Counted from the first letter of the stretch, positions 1 to 12,625 are shown. The stretch: DNA of 64,000 bases from Alnus glutinosa (GCF_958979055.1 NC_084891.1:29012001-29076000), one strand, 5' to 3'. A program made the numbers and translations. Notes: a model not told the origin generated them from the letters alone.

Positions 1-224
1 ATTTATGACACTCTTGTTCAATTACTCTCCATAAATGTTTGGAGTACTTTTAAAACCTATAGATGTGCTAATATTCATGTACACCTTGTATTTGGATGGG
101 CCGCTTTTCACCTTGTGTTTGAAAGCATTCCTACTATTTCACCTTCAAATTTCTCTATTAGGTCGAGTGATAAAGCTCCTTCTTTGTAATTTTATTCTTT
201 CTCCCTTTTCTCATATTTGAATAG

Positions 225-263
<39 letters not shown>

Positions 264-1156
264 ACACACATTCTACCACCATTCCACTTAGCTGATATGG
301 TAATGAATGGCCATCAACATTTTTTTTTGCTACTTTCTGATCCAAAAGCTAATAAATATGGTCACATTAACATTAACCTAATAAAATGGGATACAGCAGG
401 TAGCATTAAGTAGAGTATTATTATGTTGCCTATATAATAAACATTATAACCCTATTTATATAATGATGGCGTCTGTTGTCTGTCTTACCGTGCAGAAATA
501 ATCTCCATATAACTTTTGCCATTTTTTTTTTTTTTTTTTTTTATCCATTGAAGGCTCCCTGTCGACTTCTGTGCCGACATCATTTTTGCAAGTGCCATCG
601 TTCAATTTGACGGTGCAAAATCCTGCATAAACATATTGTAATAAACACAATAATCTTCTTCATATTTACTCTCTCGATTATATTTCATCAAAGAGAGCAA
701 GTAAAATGTTTGGATCCTACAATTTTTTTACAAATTCATGTGACAAGTTTGTAGTAGCGAACAAATTTTACAAGACAGTTTTATAGGTAAATTTAATTAT
801 TTTAATGGCTAGCAGGATAAATGCATAATTATACTATATATACTGCCACATCAATTTATAAAAAATTTATAATAAATGTTACCCTATTACACCCTCAAGT
901 ACATACTCTCTAACACTAAAAATCAAAATTGAAATATAATAGTAATACATTCAAAATATGATTGTGTTATTTAGTGCTAAATCAAGTTTGCATTTTGAAA
1001 GTATGTAAGTGAAAATATGTGTAGTATTTTTTTTTTCTTTGTTTTTTGAAATGGAGCATTTCGAAGAGACATGGATGGGTTGCGGGTATGAATGACAATT
1101 CAATCGTGGGTCTCCTTCTTAGACATGTTATATACACATTTTTTATACATCATTTT

Positions 1157-1231
1157 TCTAAATCAACTATTGATTTGTAAGACCCACATGTGGATCTTTA
1201 TGGGTCTTACAGATTTAATGGTTGATTTAGA
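1157..1231. repeat. Inverted repeat, MITE-like hairpin
   Basis: The two arms, about 1157-1186 and 1201-1231, are reverse complements with a few mismatches around an ACATGTGG-type centre. The outer parts match at ten or more consecutive bases at both ends. The shape fits a small foldback/MITE relic; no target duplication could be assigned. Confidence 0.55.
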
Positions 1232-1393
1232 AAAAAGATTAAAATCTCTCAAATTTTTTCTCTGCTCGAATTTAACTGTGCAAAAATCATTTCTCTGCTC
1301 ATCATACGTGCAACCGCTTGACATAAGGATCATTTCCAATTGATTTTCAAAAAAAAAAAAAAAAAAATAAATAAATAAAAAATGAGTTGATCC

Positions 1394-1464
1394 TTTATAT
1401 TCGGGAGCATTTTATAATTTCACATGATATGATGTAAAATTATAAAAATAGTCCCGAATATAAA
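1394..1464. repeat. Short inverted repeat
   Basis: A 13-base arm at 1394-1406 (TTTATATTCGGGA) is repeated in exact reverse complement at 1452-1464. The inner bases are also partly complementary, giving a hairpin of about 70 bases. It lies roughly 200 bases upstream of the first coding exon. It is probably a MITE relic, not a terminator. Confidence 0.55.
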
Positions 1465-1657
1465 ACACCGACTCCTCTCTAAAATCTAAATCAAAACGAA
1501 GAGAGCCCTGACCGTTAATAATTATGATCACCATCACACAGCCAAAAAAACGCATCGTATTAGCTTCCGGTCACGCCCAGGTGCATTATAGGGAAAACTC
1601 TACGGCATCAGCTACTGTTAACACGTCCTCTAGATCCCGATATTAAGCGTTACGCCA

Positions 1658-4600
1658 ATGCAAGGAGGATCATCAGGCATTGGATATGGTCTGAAATACC
1701 AGGTCACAAATTCCAAAAATCATGTTCAACTTTCAGATTTTCTTCTTCTAATTTATCTTGTAATTTTCGAGTTCTTTAAAATTAGGATTCTGAATCTGTC
1801 TTCGTTGGTTAGGCTCGATGCATTTCGGATGTGAAAGCAGACACAGATCACACCAGCTTCATCACCGGCACTCTCAGTCTCAAAGAAGAAAATGAGGTCT
1901 ATATTTACACAATTTTCTAAAATATATATTCAATTTGTTTCTAATAATAGGATTTTAATTTTTTAATTATGGTTGATAATTTAATGGAAGTGAACTATTT
2001 CAGGTGCATTTGATTCGGCTATCATCAGGTGGAACCGAGATCATATGCGAGGGTTTGTTCGCGCACGCGAACGAGATCTGGGACCTCGCTTCCTGCCCCT
2101 TCGATCAGCGGATCTTCTCCACTGTCTACTCTACTGGTAATTGATTGCTCCTGATTGTTGATTTCTTCTTTTGCTTTGTAATTTCAGGCACTACGCAGTG
2201 TTTGAACTTTGAATGCTTGCAAACATGGTTTTGCTTTGTGATGTGGATATAGTTTAGGTTTGGGAGTGTATTGGCCTATAGACATTGCAAACAGAGTAAA
2301 TTTATATTACTTGGTTCTATTGGAAACTTTGATTGTTTGCTGGTAGGTGTAGTACTTCAAGTATTATACTCAGATTGAGATACGGATTGGCCGAGCGGTT
2401 CTCTGATTTTGATCATTGAGGGGAAATGCTAGGCATTAGAAAGTGAAATTTCCGTTTTTATTTCTTTTCCTTACTGTTTTAGTTGAACCATAGGTGAGGC
2501 TACTATGTATATGCGAGATGATCTTCTTCTAGAGTGCCAATTTGTTGTCTCCACCCTCCCACCGTCTCTCTCAAGTGTCACTGAGTTGTTTTCATTTTGT
2601 TTGATGGTCTTGAAGGTGAATCATATGGAGCAGCAATATGGCAGATCCCTGAGTTATATGGCGAGCTAAATTCCCCTCAGTTGGAGCGGATTACCTCACT
2701 TGATGCACATGTTGGTAAGATTAAGTGGTGAGTTTGTTTATCCTGGTCTTACATTTCTTTGCTCTAGGATACACACTCTCCTAATTATGCATCGTGAAGA
2801 ACAAGTTTATCTGTTTTTTTTCCTCCCTCTTTTCTTTATCATGTCATGCGGCATATGATTCGGAACTCTGCATTTTGTTAAAGTTGCTGAAATAAATGGA
2901 AAAGCATCCGGTGAATAATATGATACTACATAATTTTTAATTTTTTGTGTTCAGTGCTTAAGTTGAAGATGTGAAATCATTTATCTGCACTTATAAGGTA
3001 GATACAATTTCTCTATCTTTTTCTTTGGGGATTAAGTAGCTTTTCAGCGCTATCTGGATCGCTCTTGTGGTGACGGTGTAGTGTTATAGTGCAATATTTT
3101 TTTGTAGTTAAATTTATGTTTCTTATTAGAATGACTAATTTTATTTTTAATGCTTTGAAGTACTTTGATCCATACATGTGATTCATCAGCTCACTTGCCC
3201 TGTATATATACACCTTTGAACAGCGTTCTTTGGTGGCCCTCTGGAAGGCATGATAAGCTGATCAGCATTGATGAGGAAACTCTTTTCTTATGGACCTTAG
3301 ATTGTTCAAAAAAAGTGGCCCAGGTATAGTTCATAATGAAATTTGTGGGAGTGATCCCATATTCATTGATTGTGATTGTGGTAAAAGTAGTACATGGCTT
3401 AGTTTCCTGTCTGTCTACCGAAGGCATTAGAATTAGGACAAATATCTATTTTTGCCCTTGAAAGTTACAAGGAGTTCCAATCTAGTCCCCAAAGTGTAAA
3501 AGGTCGCAATTAAGCCCCCAAATATTTGAAGGGTACGTTTGGTACACTGGAATGATGATTACCTAAAAATGGGAATGAGTATTATTGAGAATGTAAGAAG
3601 CTGGAATGAAATGACCATTCCTTTTCATTCGTTTGGTGACAACACAAGAATGACTAAATTTCCTAATTGGAATGGAATCAAGTTCATCCAAATTTTCTAA
3701 AATACCCTTACATAAATATCCCTAAAAAAAAAACCATTTGTATTCGTTGTCTCCCCCACGGCTCATCGGCCACCCCCCATGGCTTAGTGGTGGTCGCAGC
3801 CACCCCAATGGCCCGAGGGTGGTGCAACCATCCCTAGAGGTTTTGTTGGGACGGCCGACCACCCCCAAATAGTTTTTTTTTTTTTAGGTACCTAGAAAAA
3901 CAAAAACAAAAACATTTTTTGGGGATACTATTTTTAGAGGTATTCTATTCCTGGGGGAATACCCATGCCCTACCTCTTTTAGAGGAATACTAATTTTTCA
4001 TCTTAGGGTAATAGCTACTCCTAAAGAATAGTTATTCTGAGTAATGGTGGCGCAATCAAATAACGGAATAGCCATTCCATTCCTAGGCCTATTTCTGTGT
4101 ACCAACGTGTCCTATATCATTCCATTGAAGCCTTCCATTAACCTCGCTAATGTCAATAGCTGGCCCGTCATGTTAAGTAGATCACGCAGCACTACTTAAT
4201 CAATATTTGGCAACCAGAAGACCACATAAATCGCATGTGGTAGGATGGAGATGGAGTTCTCTTTTCTCTTTTGAAATTGTCTTAAGCCTGTTTTTCAATC
4301 CATGAAACTGTAGTTGCTTCTGTGGAGTATTTGCGTAGTATAACTATTTAACTCTTTAAAATCTCGTGCTGATTCTCATTTAGGGCTTGTTTCAAAATCT
4401 AGGTACAATCACAAGAGTCTGCTGGTAGGCTGCATAAGTTATCTGGAGGAGCATGGGATCCACATGATGTGAATGCTGTTGCAGTCACTTGTGACTCCGC
4501 CACCCAATTTTGGGATCTACGAACAATGAAGTAAGTTATGTTTTCATACTTTATTGTTGCGTTGCTTTAATAATTATTTTTTTTTTTTTTTGGTAAGTAG

Positions 4601-6247
4601 TAAAATAATAAAAACAAAAATGTTTGTCACCCATATATAAAGAGTTTGCATATAGGTTAGTTTTTGTTTGAAGTATGTTGTCAGATATTCTCAGGCTTAT
4701 CAACCCAACCATTGTCTTCATTTGAAACTGGAACCTACCTTCTTAATGGTTCTGATGCGGGACAAAATAGTCACAAATATCACAGATTAAAATTAAGGCA
4801 AAATTAGGGCAAAGTAAGGAGAAAGAAGCTAAAAGAAGAGAGAGAAGAAGCTAGAAAGAGAAAGAGGAAGAAGAGAGAGAAGAAGCTAGGGGAAAGAGAT
4901 AGAAAGAAGAGGGGGGAAGGGAGAAGAATCATTTCTTCATTTTTTTTATTTTTTATTTTTTAAATTCCATCAAATTTGTCTCCACTGGAGTATAATGCAT
5001 GCTGAAGTAGACTCCGACTAAACCGTAGGGTAACACCCATTTATTAACTTAACATAATTTTATTGGCGTACCTAGCATGGCAATGCCCACTATTGAATTA
5101 CCCATAATAATTTAGGGCAACATTTAATACTTTTGACTCTTGAAAATTAAATACTAACAACTTGTTGGGTTTCAAAGAAGAGGGGGAAGGGAGAATAATC
5201 TTCTTTCTTTCTTCTTCTTCTTCTTTTTTAAATTCCATCAAATCTATTTCCATTGGATAACAAGGCATGCAATATAAAATTAAACATTAATTACTTGTTC
5301 CGCATTAGGTTCTTTTTCCTCCTGTCACTGAAAACTGCTTCTTTCTCCTGAATAGGTCGACAATGGTAACAAGTAGAACTCGTGCACTAAAGTATTCTTA
5401 TTTTGGTTCTCTTTTTGTCCACTAGTTAGCGTGATTTGGAATAACTTTTTCATTTGCATAAAGGGAGGAAAGGTGTTTATGGAACTGCTGATTTCATATG
5501 GTAAAAGTACCAAAGCTCATTGTGGCTAATGATGGGATTATTAATTGCAGGAAGACAAATTCAATTGAGCGTGCCCATGTCTGCAATGTTGATTACAACC
5601 CGAAGAAGAAGCATATACTTGTAAGAATGTATCTTTGCATATATAGTATTCTAATCTTTGTGATTGTTCTAATTCCTTATATAAAATATAAACTTGTCTC
5701 AAATTATAATTTTTTATCTCTCTCGTTGATAATGATGTATAGATTGGCAGCTATAGCGTATCTGTCTACAGTCATGTATACATACATCCATTGCATGCTA
5801 CAATGCACGGATAATTTCTTCACATTGTTTCTTATAGCTTACGAAATATCTTTACTGCTAATTTGCGTTAGCATAATTAATAGTTTATCTTTATTGAAGG
5901 TCACTGCAGAAGAGGAATCTGGGATATGCATATGGGATCTTAGAAAGCCAAAGGTTCCCATCCAAGAACTCCCGGGACATACACACTGGTAAAAACATTT
6001 AGCACTGTTGCAGTTGTGATTGTTTTCAGCTGTGTTCCTGCTTGATGAACCCCATTGTATACATGCATCTGAACTGTTTTCTGTTACTACCTTTGTGCCC
6101 TTTTAAATGATTTTGATTGGCTGTATCCTTTGTAGAAAATAATTTTAGATTCTCACATTCTTTTAGCTGCCTGATTTTGACCTGTTTAAAAATGTCGCCA
6201 GGACATGGGCTGTCAAGTGTAACCCTGAGTACGATAGGCTGATTTTG

Positions 6248-6284
<37 letters not shown>

Positions 6285-7550
6285 CATTTACATTCATCTT
6301 GTTAAGGTCTTATTTTGGCTTATAGACATCTTAGATCTAAATGGTACCATAGCATCACCTCATCTGCACTGTATATGCCTCCCAGATATTGTAAGACCAT
6401 TATTTCCCTAAAATATAGGATGAGTGACTGACTCGCTGTATCAATGAAAGTATGAAATCAAACATCACATTTTTCATGTACGCTAGTCATTGATGTTTGT
6501 CTGATAAAATGTAACCTTTTGCAGAGTGCTGGTACAGACTCGACTGTAAACTTGTGGTTGGCTTCTCCATCTAGCAGTGATGAGTTTACATCTGAAAGGT
6601 CCTTTTCTTGTCTTGGGTGTTTAGATATATTCTTTGACTTATTACATCCTTTTGATTTCTGCCGATAATTTTCATCTATTTTTTTTTTTAATTATTATTT
6701 TATTTGGTAGCCTGGTTGATTCACCAACTCGGCGGGTGGATCCATTACTTCATTCATACAGTGACTACGAAGACAGTGTTTATGGTAATTACTACAACCC
6801 TCTGGTTTGTCTATGCATTTTCTCTTTATTCTAAAGCTGACTTTTTTTCATTTCTTTGTTTTTTTTTTTTTTTTTCACTTGATTTAAAGGCCTTGCTTGG
6901 AGCACCCGTGAGCCTTGGATCTTTGCGTCGTTATCCTATGATGGGAGGGTGAGAACACTATTGATCTACTACATAAAGCAGTAGGAAGTCTTAGTTCTCT
7001 AGGAAAAAAATTAAAAGAGATGTGTTTGGTGTCATTCTCTTGTACACCTCTTTTGCAAATCTATCATTGAAGCTATGGAACTCATATGTGGTCCCATAGA
7101 TTTAATGGTGGATTTATATATCTCTTATTCGAAGATGGACAAGAGATGTGTAAGAGAATGAAACCAAATATTTATCAAATTAAAAATAAAGACTTGATTT
7201 TGCTGCATGACCTGATACACGTTATTGTTGTTTGGGTAAGTGTTAGACCTCCTATCGGTTGGTTTTGTCCTTCCATTTCTCATTGTCACAGTGTGAGCTT
7301 AAAATTTGATACTGCATTGTTTTTTGACATACATGGCTTCCAAATGCATCCTAATGTGCTTCAGCTGGGATTGCATTTGCATCATGTGGATTTTCTGTTA
7401 ACAAGGGTGTGAACAGGCATTTATGTCAATAAATATAGAAACCCATAATACCCATTTGACATTTCTCCATATCTCATGAATTTGATTCTTTCTTTTCATG
7501 CAAAACAGGTAGTTGTAGAAACAGTTAAGCCCTTTCTCTCAAAAAAATGA
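1658..7550 (+). CDS. DWA2: WD40-repeat protein, DWA2/EIPR1 (TSSC1) type
   Basis: Thirteen exons join in phase to 351 residues: 1658-1702, 1813-1896, 2004-2136, 2616-2727, 3224-3323, 4403-4530, 5551-5620, 5900-5988, 6202-6247, 6525-6598, 6711-6784, 6890-6948 and 7509-7550. The product starts MQGGSSGIGYGLKYQ and ends KPFLSKK. Two WDXR (DWD) boxes are visible, WDLR at residues 195-198 and 236-239, the signature of DDB1-CUL4 substrate receptors. In Arabidopsis DWA2 is a CUL4-DDB1 receptor that restrains abscisic acid signalling; the animal homologue EIPR1 works with EARP/GARP tethering complexes. Length and sequence fit a full, intact family member. The introns carry a MITE (intron 5), a direct repeat (intron 6), a CT microsatellite (intron 9) and a foldback (intron 12). 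The family call is firm; which of the two roles dominates here is inference. Confidence 0.93.
3531..4112. mobile_element. MITE-like element in intron 5 of the WD40 gene
   Basis: The ends form an imperfect terminal inverted repeat: the left end reads GGGTACGTTTGGTACAC and the right end, reversed, GGACACGTTGGTACAC. The interior is rich in GGAATGG/CCATTCC motifs and has a GC-rich core with GGTCG-GCCACCCC motifs. A second copy in opposite orientation lies in a PPR intron at 38.7-39.2 kb. No transposase frame is present, so the element is non-autonomous. The target duplication is not clear. Confidence 0.6.
4906..5270. repeat. Pair of direct repeats in intron 6 of the WD40 gene
   Basis: The segments 4906-5002 and 5175-5270 share, in order, a purine block (GAAGAGGGGGAAGGGAG type), a pyrimidine-rich stretch, the core TTTTAAATTCCATCAAAT and an end in GCATGC. 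They flank about 170 bases of unrelated DNA. Purine runs before the first copy also repeat GAGAGAAGAAGCTAG. It is best read as a local duplication; no LTR-type primer binding site is seen. Confidence 0.55.
6248..6282. repeat. CT microsatellite directly after a splice donor
   Basis: Intron 9 of the WD40 gene begins GTA and runs straight into about 16 CT units. The same arrangement (GTA followed by CT repeats, read on the minus strand) occurs at the first intron of the O-fucosyltransferase gene. Confidence 0.85.
7033..7160. mobile_element. Small foldback/MITE in the last WD40 intron
   Basis: The ends CATTCTCTTGTACACCTCTT and AAGAGATGTGTAAGAGAATG are reverse complements with few mismatches, and the inner parts pair around a CATATGTGG centre. 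The element is about 128 bases and has no coding capacity. Confidence 0.6.
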
Positions 7551-8465
7551 AGCTCGACACACATTGCCCGGTGCTACAACTGGGCTACACATTGCTCGTG
7601 CTTGCTGATATCTTTGCGGATTCCCTTGCCAGTTTGGTCTCCCTTATGTTCACAGACAGACGCCAGAAGGGACCAGAGCCTAATTTTGGATTTGGGTGTT
7701 TTAGTACTGATCAATGTTATGCAGCTACTTAAGATCACTGCATAAATAGAAGTGTACCCTTGGCAACGCAGTATAGTGAAAGATCACTGCAATGCATACG
7801 TCCTTTTATACGTATCTCAAGGTAGATTTCATCATCATATGCTCTCGTGGAATTTCCATTTTTATTCCATGTATCTTTTGTAGATTTCTTGCGTTGAATG
7901 AACTCAACTACTGCATGGTAATTATTCTTAGGCGTGCCTCTTTGAGTTGATCTCATCCATTTGACCTCTTTACTTCTGCAAGTATGCGATTCAAATTGAG
8001 CAAGAGAGAGAGAGAGAGAGAGAGGCAGTCGCACCCTTGTTTAATGCCGATTGTTGCAGTCGCAACCACCCTTGTTTAATGGAAATAAATATCTATAAAG
8101 TTGGTTCTTTGATGTTTGTTTCACATTAATTTTTGAAGTAGGCAGAATTTGGCAATTGGCCGTTCGGATCTGAAAGGAGTTAGCTCTCTATTTCCTACGG
8201 CACAAGTTAGGGTTATAAACTGACCCCTTTGATTTGGAAGGAGGGTATACCTGACTGCCAAACCGAAGGGGGTCGGAAGTTAAAAAAACTCAGCTGAACC
8301 AGTATCGATAGATTGGTCAACGTGGATGTTGGATTTGGAAACGTGATGAAATATTATGATCATAAGGGTTAAGGGTTTAACTTAGTCCTTAGCAGTGAGA
8401 TTGATGGTGGCGATCGGTGACAGATTGATGGTTGTAACATGGAGCTAAAGACTTTGCTATTTAGG

Positions 8466-8499
<34 letters not shown>

Positions 8500-8883
8500 T
8501 AAAGGAGAATCAGCGATAGTGAAAATGAGAAGAGAAAGAGAAAGAACAAAGAAAACAGAGGCACTAGGTTAGGTTTTTTTAACTCTATATATTTCGAACG
8601 TTGGTTTGGGGTAGAAAAACCTACCCCCTCAAACTCTCACATGATGTGGGCCTGTTTAGTAATCTCCCTCCCCTACCCTTCTTTTATGGGAGAATTATAT
8701 TTTTGAGTGTGAGTAAAAAGTGATTGATGTGATTTAAAGTAAAAATAATTTATATGAAAAAGTAAAAAAAAATTGGATTGTAGTGATTTTTTTATTTAAA
8801 TAATAATAAAAAAATTGTTGATGTGATATAAAAAGTAAAAAATGTTAAGAATGTTTTGAGTTGTTTTTTTTTTAGAAAGGTAA

Positions 8884-8966
8884 AAATAAGGGAAAGGGAA
8901 AGGGAAAGGGAAAGGGGAAGGAGAAGGGGAAGGGGGAGGGGGAGGGGGAGGGGAGGGGAGGGGGTT
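8884..8966 (+). repeat. G-rich hexamer-like tract, possible G-quadruplex
   Basis: GGGAAA units repeat several times and grade into GGGGAAGG and GGGGGA units, so more than four G-runs of three or more lie within 80 bases on the plus strand. This meets the usual pattern for a G-quadruplex. It may equally be a simple sequence repeat. Confidence 0.7.
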
Positions 8967-9564
8967 ATTTGTTTTTGGGTTTCTTGTTAATTGTTATGCT
9001 GCTCAAAGGTTGCGTAAAGGTGAAGCATGCACGAAAACCGACTCTCTCATTAATCGCTGTTAATTGTTAACTGGGCTCACACTGTCCAAAAAGAAATAAA
9101 GTGGGTTCAGCAAGAAAAAAAAAAAAAAAAAAAAGAGAAGAAAAAAGGAAATAAAGTGGGGAAAATACATGTTTGTGTAACAATTGTTTTTTTTAAAAAA
9201 ATTATTATTATTCTTCAAAAACATGTTTTAGCTTTTTTTTTAAAATTAAAATTCTACTTAAGTTTTATTTATTTATTTTTAATTTTATCTCAAGTTTTCA
9301 AAACCATCAAATATAATTTCAAAAAATAAATTTTCGAGGTATTTACAATTTTAAATATAATAAAAAATAATATAATATAATACAAAAAATTCGCACACCA
9401 ACTGATCTAATTGAGAATCTCTTAAGTAATGACCATGCCCTATTTGTAAGTCTCTATTTGCTCCCATCTAGAACCAATCATCGGGTGCCAAAGGTTATCA
9501 TTAGTCTCAGAAAGAAGCCTCAAATGAAAACAAAGAATTTATGAAAAAGTATGCGTTTATTACG

Positions 9565-9690
9565 GTGTTAGTTGAAAGCAATGGCTGTTGTTGGACCTAA
9601 TTATTGATCTAAAAGTCGTAAGGGTGTAGTTGAAAGAAATAAATGGCTGTTATTGGGCCTAATTATTGATCTAAAAGTCTTAAAGGCTGT
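9565..9690. repeat. Two-copy tandem repeat, about 60 bp
   Basis: Two adjacent units each contain TAGTTGAAAG, ATGGCTGTT and CCTAATTATTGATCTAAAAG in the same order with a few substitutions and a 4-base insertion. It looks like a recent local duplication in non-coding DNA. Confidence 0.75.
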
Positions 9691-10019
9691 CGAATACTAA
9701 TTTGATTAAACTATAATATTCCAAAATGCTTCTGACCCCTTCGACGTTACTTTATTAACACTAATGATAATGGGAAATTCTGGATGGGGAATACTCATCT
9801 ATCCCCCATCACCCATATATAATAAAAAAATAAATTATTAAAGCTAACTTTTTAATAAAATATTATTTTTATATTAAAAAAATTCACAGAAACGGATGAC
9901 CGTCTCCTGTAGCAAGCCTCAATGATAAACTCTTTCTATTTTAACTCGACTTACCTATTAAATAATAATAAACTCAAATCCGTGCGGCAGTGGCAGCTTA
10001 AGCTTTATCCCACATGGAA

Positions 10020-10560
10020 ATTTTGATTCATGAAGTGACATCTTAAAGCTTATCCAAACACGCAGAGACATGAGTCACAAAAAGGTGTTGGTGTTTCCTA
10101 GTCCAATGGCAGAGAACCAAGTCTTTAACGCCGTATCCCCCGCCACGAACCCTTTCACACGTCGGCTAACCACGTCTTCGGATTCAGCTCATCTACACCA
10201 CAAGCGCATGGCCAACAGGTGTTCTGCCATGTCATCACACTGCAAGATGCCAACACGTGGTGGAAAACGAGAGAAATAGGTGGCACTGGTCGCCGTCGGA
10301 GTGGTACGACTTGGGTAGGGGATGGTGCTGAGCTTTTGCTTTCCCAACACTATATAGACAAACAGTGATGAAATTCGCTTTTAGAGTCAATGTCGAATTG
10401 CCATGTGAGCATCTTCTCAGAGCTACGTGATCACCAGCAAAGATTCTCTCCCGGTGATTGGAAAGCCTAGCTTGGGGATGATTCGAAGATATGCTTGATT
10501 TATTCGTTATCACCAAGCAACCACAAATTTTGTTTGCGTTCTATGCTGTTGTACTGCCTC
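10020..10560. other. GC-richer island with promoter-like motifs, no recognised gene
   Basis: Composition rises clearly above the flanks. The stretch holds a CACGTGG box near 10254 and a TATA-like CACTATATAGACA near 10350 on the plus strand. Short open frames exist on both strands (70-93 codons), but none resembles a known family or shows convincing splice continuity. It could be a decayed gene, a promoter relic or a non-coding transcript. Confidence 0.35.
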
Positions 10561-11640
10561 CGATATAATCGATCTTCTGTTTAAAGAATATAGATTTTAT
10601 TACCTTTCTTAATTTATTTGAAATATCAATAGATTCGTTTTTATTTATTTTTTCTTTTTTAAAAAGTTAACATCACCCCTTAAACTATCATATAATTAAT
10701 AATGTCTCCTAAAATTTGTAGTTGGGTCAATATCCTTTCAAATTACTAAAATGTTGTCAATATCTCATAAAGTCCAAAAAAAAAAAAAAAAAAAAAAATG
10801 ACCTTACAATTTTTTTAATAAGACAAAAAGACCCCTATAAATTAAAAAAAAAAGGGAAATTAATTTTTAATTAAAAACAAAAGAAATTTTTTATTTAATT
10901 TTCTTTTCACTTTTTTAAGAAAAAATATATAAATTTTTAATATCTATGTTTAATATATTAATATTTTTTATTAAGAGTGACACTTGTGATCATTATATTG
11001 GTAATGACGAGGCATGTAAAAATGAGTTTAATAGACTGAATTTAAAGGAAGAAAAATTTCATAATAAAGCCTATATTTTTTTTTTGAAGTAATGTTATAT
11101 ATATTTTTATTTTACTTTATTGATGTGATACTGTTAATCCGCCCTTAAACTTTTTTATTTATTAATAAATACTGATTTGCAGTTAAAAAAAAAAAAAAAA
11201 AACCATTACTTTTCACGTTTTATGTAGCCAGTTGACAAAGCATTTGAAATTAGAGTTTGATTAAAGTAAAGAGAAATGCGTAAACAAACCCAGGTACTTT
11301 TCACAGCAATGGATCCAAACAATAATGTGCCAAGGCTGTCGCTGTTGCCCTTTCAGGGTTATCGAGTACCACAATTCCGAATGACAATGAAAGCCACTCA
11401 ACACTTGGCATAACTCAACGAATTCCACTTCAAGACCATCTTAAACCATACATCTCGGATAAGGATAAACTTTTTTTTTTCAGATGAGTATAAATGAGAA
11501 TTTCACTTTGTTGAGTCGTTGACGTCAATCAATCCTTGAATCAAGTATTATTAAAAATAAAAAATAAATAAATAATCTAAAAACTAATTGATAATGGTAG
11601 ATTCACAAAATAGAATATATTACATTATTAATTAATAAAA

Positions 11641-11790
11641 GAGTAATGTTATATTATACTTTTATTCAAATTTTTTAATGTGGTACGTTCAATTGATTTT
11701 TTTTTTATTTGTTATTTATAAATTAAGACCGATTGACAATGTCACATCAATAAATTAGATAAAAGTGTGGTGTCTGACATTACTCTTACT
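11641..11790. mobile_element. MITE of the GAGTAATG family
   Basis: The left end GAGTAATGTTATATTATAC and the right end, reversed, GAGTAATGTCAGACACCACAC share the start of the family found with 9-bp target duplications at 17.2 and 48.3-48.6 kb. The length, about 150 bases, fits. No clean target duplication is visible here. Confidence 0.55.
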
Positions 11791-12098
11791 AATTTATAAA
11801 TACATTTTAAATAAGGCTAGATCCTACATTTTTATTTCACAATTATTATATAATGATGATGTGACAATTCTAACCAGCATTGAATCAATTATCGTTAAAA
11901 ATAAATAAATAAATTATATATATATATATTAAGGGTTGGTTTGAGACTGCCACATTAACATTGTAAGATAAATATTAAATAGATGTGATATATAAAATTA
12001 TTATTTTAAGAAAACATTTAATTTTAATATGCATTTAAAAAAAAAAATTGTATAACCTAGCTCAAAGATAAACTTTCTATTTGTAATTTGAATTCTAG

Positions 12099-12102
<4 letters not shown>

Positions 12103-12170
<68 letters not shown>
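12103..12170. repeat. TA microsatellite followed by T and A runs
   Basis: About 17 TA units lead into T and then A homopolymers. It is a simple repeat upstream of the ESV1 promoter; length calls here are likely to be unreliable. Confidence 0.9.
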
Positions 12171-12171
<1 letters not shown>

Positions 12172-12246
12172 CAAATGGTGGGGCTGGGCTGTTGCATGTT
12201 GGTGTTCCATCCAGCACAGCAAGAAGAGTGACGGTGCAAATTTTGA

Positions 12247-12293
12247 CACGTGGAATATATACAAAGGTTGTGGCCCCATCTCCTGCTCACGTG
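12247..12293 (+). promoter_or_regulatory. Two G-boxes and a TATA-like motif upstream of ESV1
   Basis: CACGTG occurs at 12247-12252 and again at 12288-12293, with AATATATAC between them. They lie 330-380 bases before the start codon. G-boxes bind bZIP and bHLH factors in light, clock and stress responses, which would suit a starch-turnover gene. The assignment is by motif only. Confidence 0.45.
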
Positions 12294-12625
12294 TATGATT
12301 AACCCCGGGATTCGCAGCCATTTCCAAAGCACCTTCTCCGATCTGATCTCTCCTCTCTCTTCAAAGCTTCAGTCCCTCGCCGTCAAAGTCCCAACACAAA
12401 GATTTGCCCGAAACTCTCTCCTGTGATCCCATTGGTCGATTATTTTAATTTCCAAATTTCTAATATTAAAGAAAAAAAATTAAAAAGTAAAAGGGAAAAC
12501 ACACAGGTCTCCTTCTTTCTCTGGACTTCAACAACACTCATAGTGACTTTCGATGGTTTACAACGAGAGGTTTCTGTTTTTGCTTTAGGGTTTTCATATT
12601 TTTTCTGATGGCATTTTCGTAAATA

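Larger units (their letters stand above)
1..1657. other. Intergenic and 5' flank of the WD40 gene
   Basis: No supportable gene is present; the open frames are short and shift through AT-rich DNA. The stretch holds a poly(A) run near 228-260, a poly(T) run near 524-542, a hairpin-forming inverted repeat near 1.2 kb and another near 1.4 kb, listed separately. The last 150 bases are more balanced in composition and probably hold the core promoter and 5' UTR of the next gene, but no clear TATA box stands out. Confidence 0.7.
7551..12246. other. Intergenic region between the WD40 gene and ESV1
   Basis: This spacer is 3' flank, then AT-rich DNA. It holds a GA microsatellite (8003-8024), a poly(A) tract (8466-8494), a G-rich repeat, a two-copy tandem repeat, a GC-richer island at 10.0-10.5 kb, a MITE at 11.6 kb and a TA/poly(A) tract at 12.1 kb, each listed or mentioned separately. 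I see no conserved protein frame on either strand. Confidence 0.7.

Noticed and set aside
5498..5992. 164-codon plus-strand frame in the WD40 gene
   Set aside because: It reads through intron 7 between two real exons; the middle is AT-rich intron translation.
9990..10060. snRNA-type promoter (CCCACATGG near 10010)
   Set aside because: It resembles the plant upstream sequence element, but no TATA box lies at the required distance and no snRNA sequence follows.
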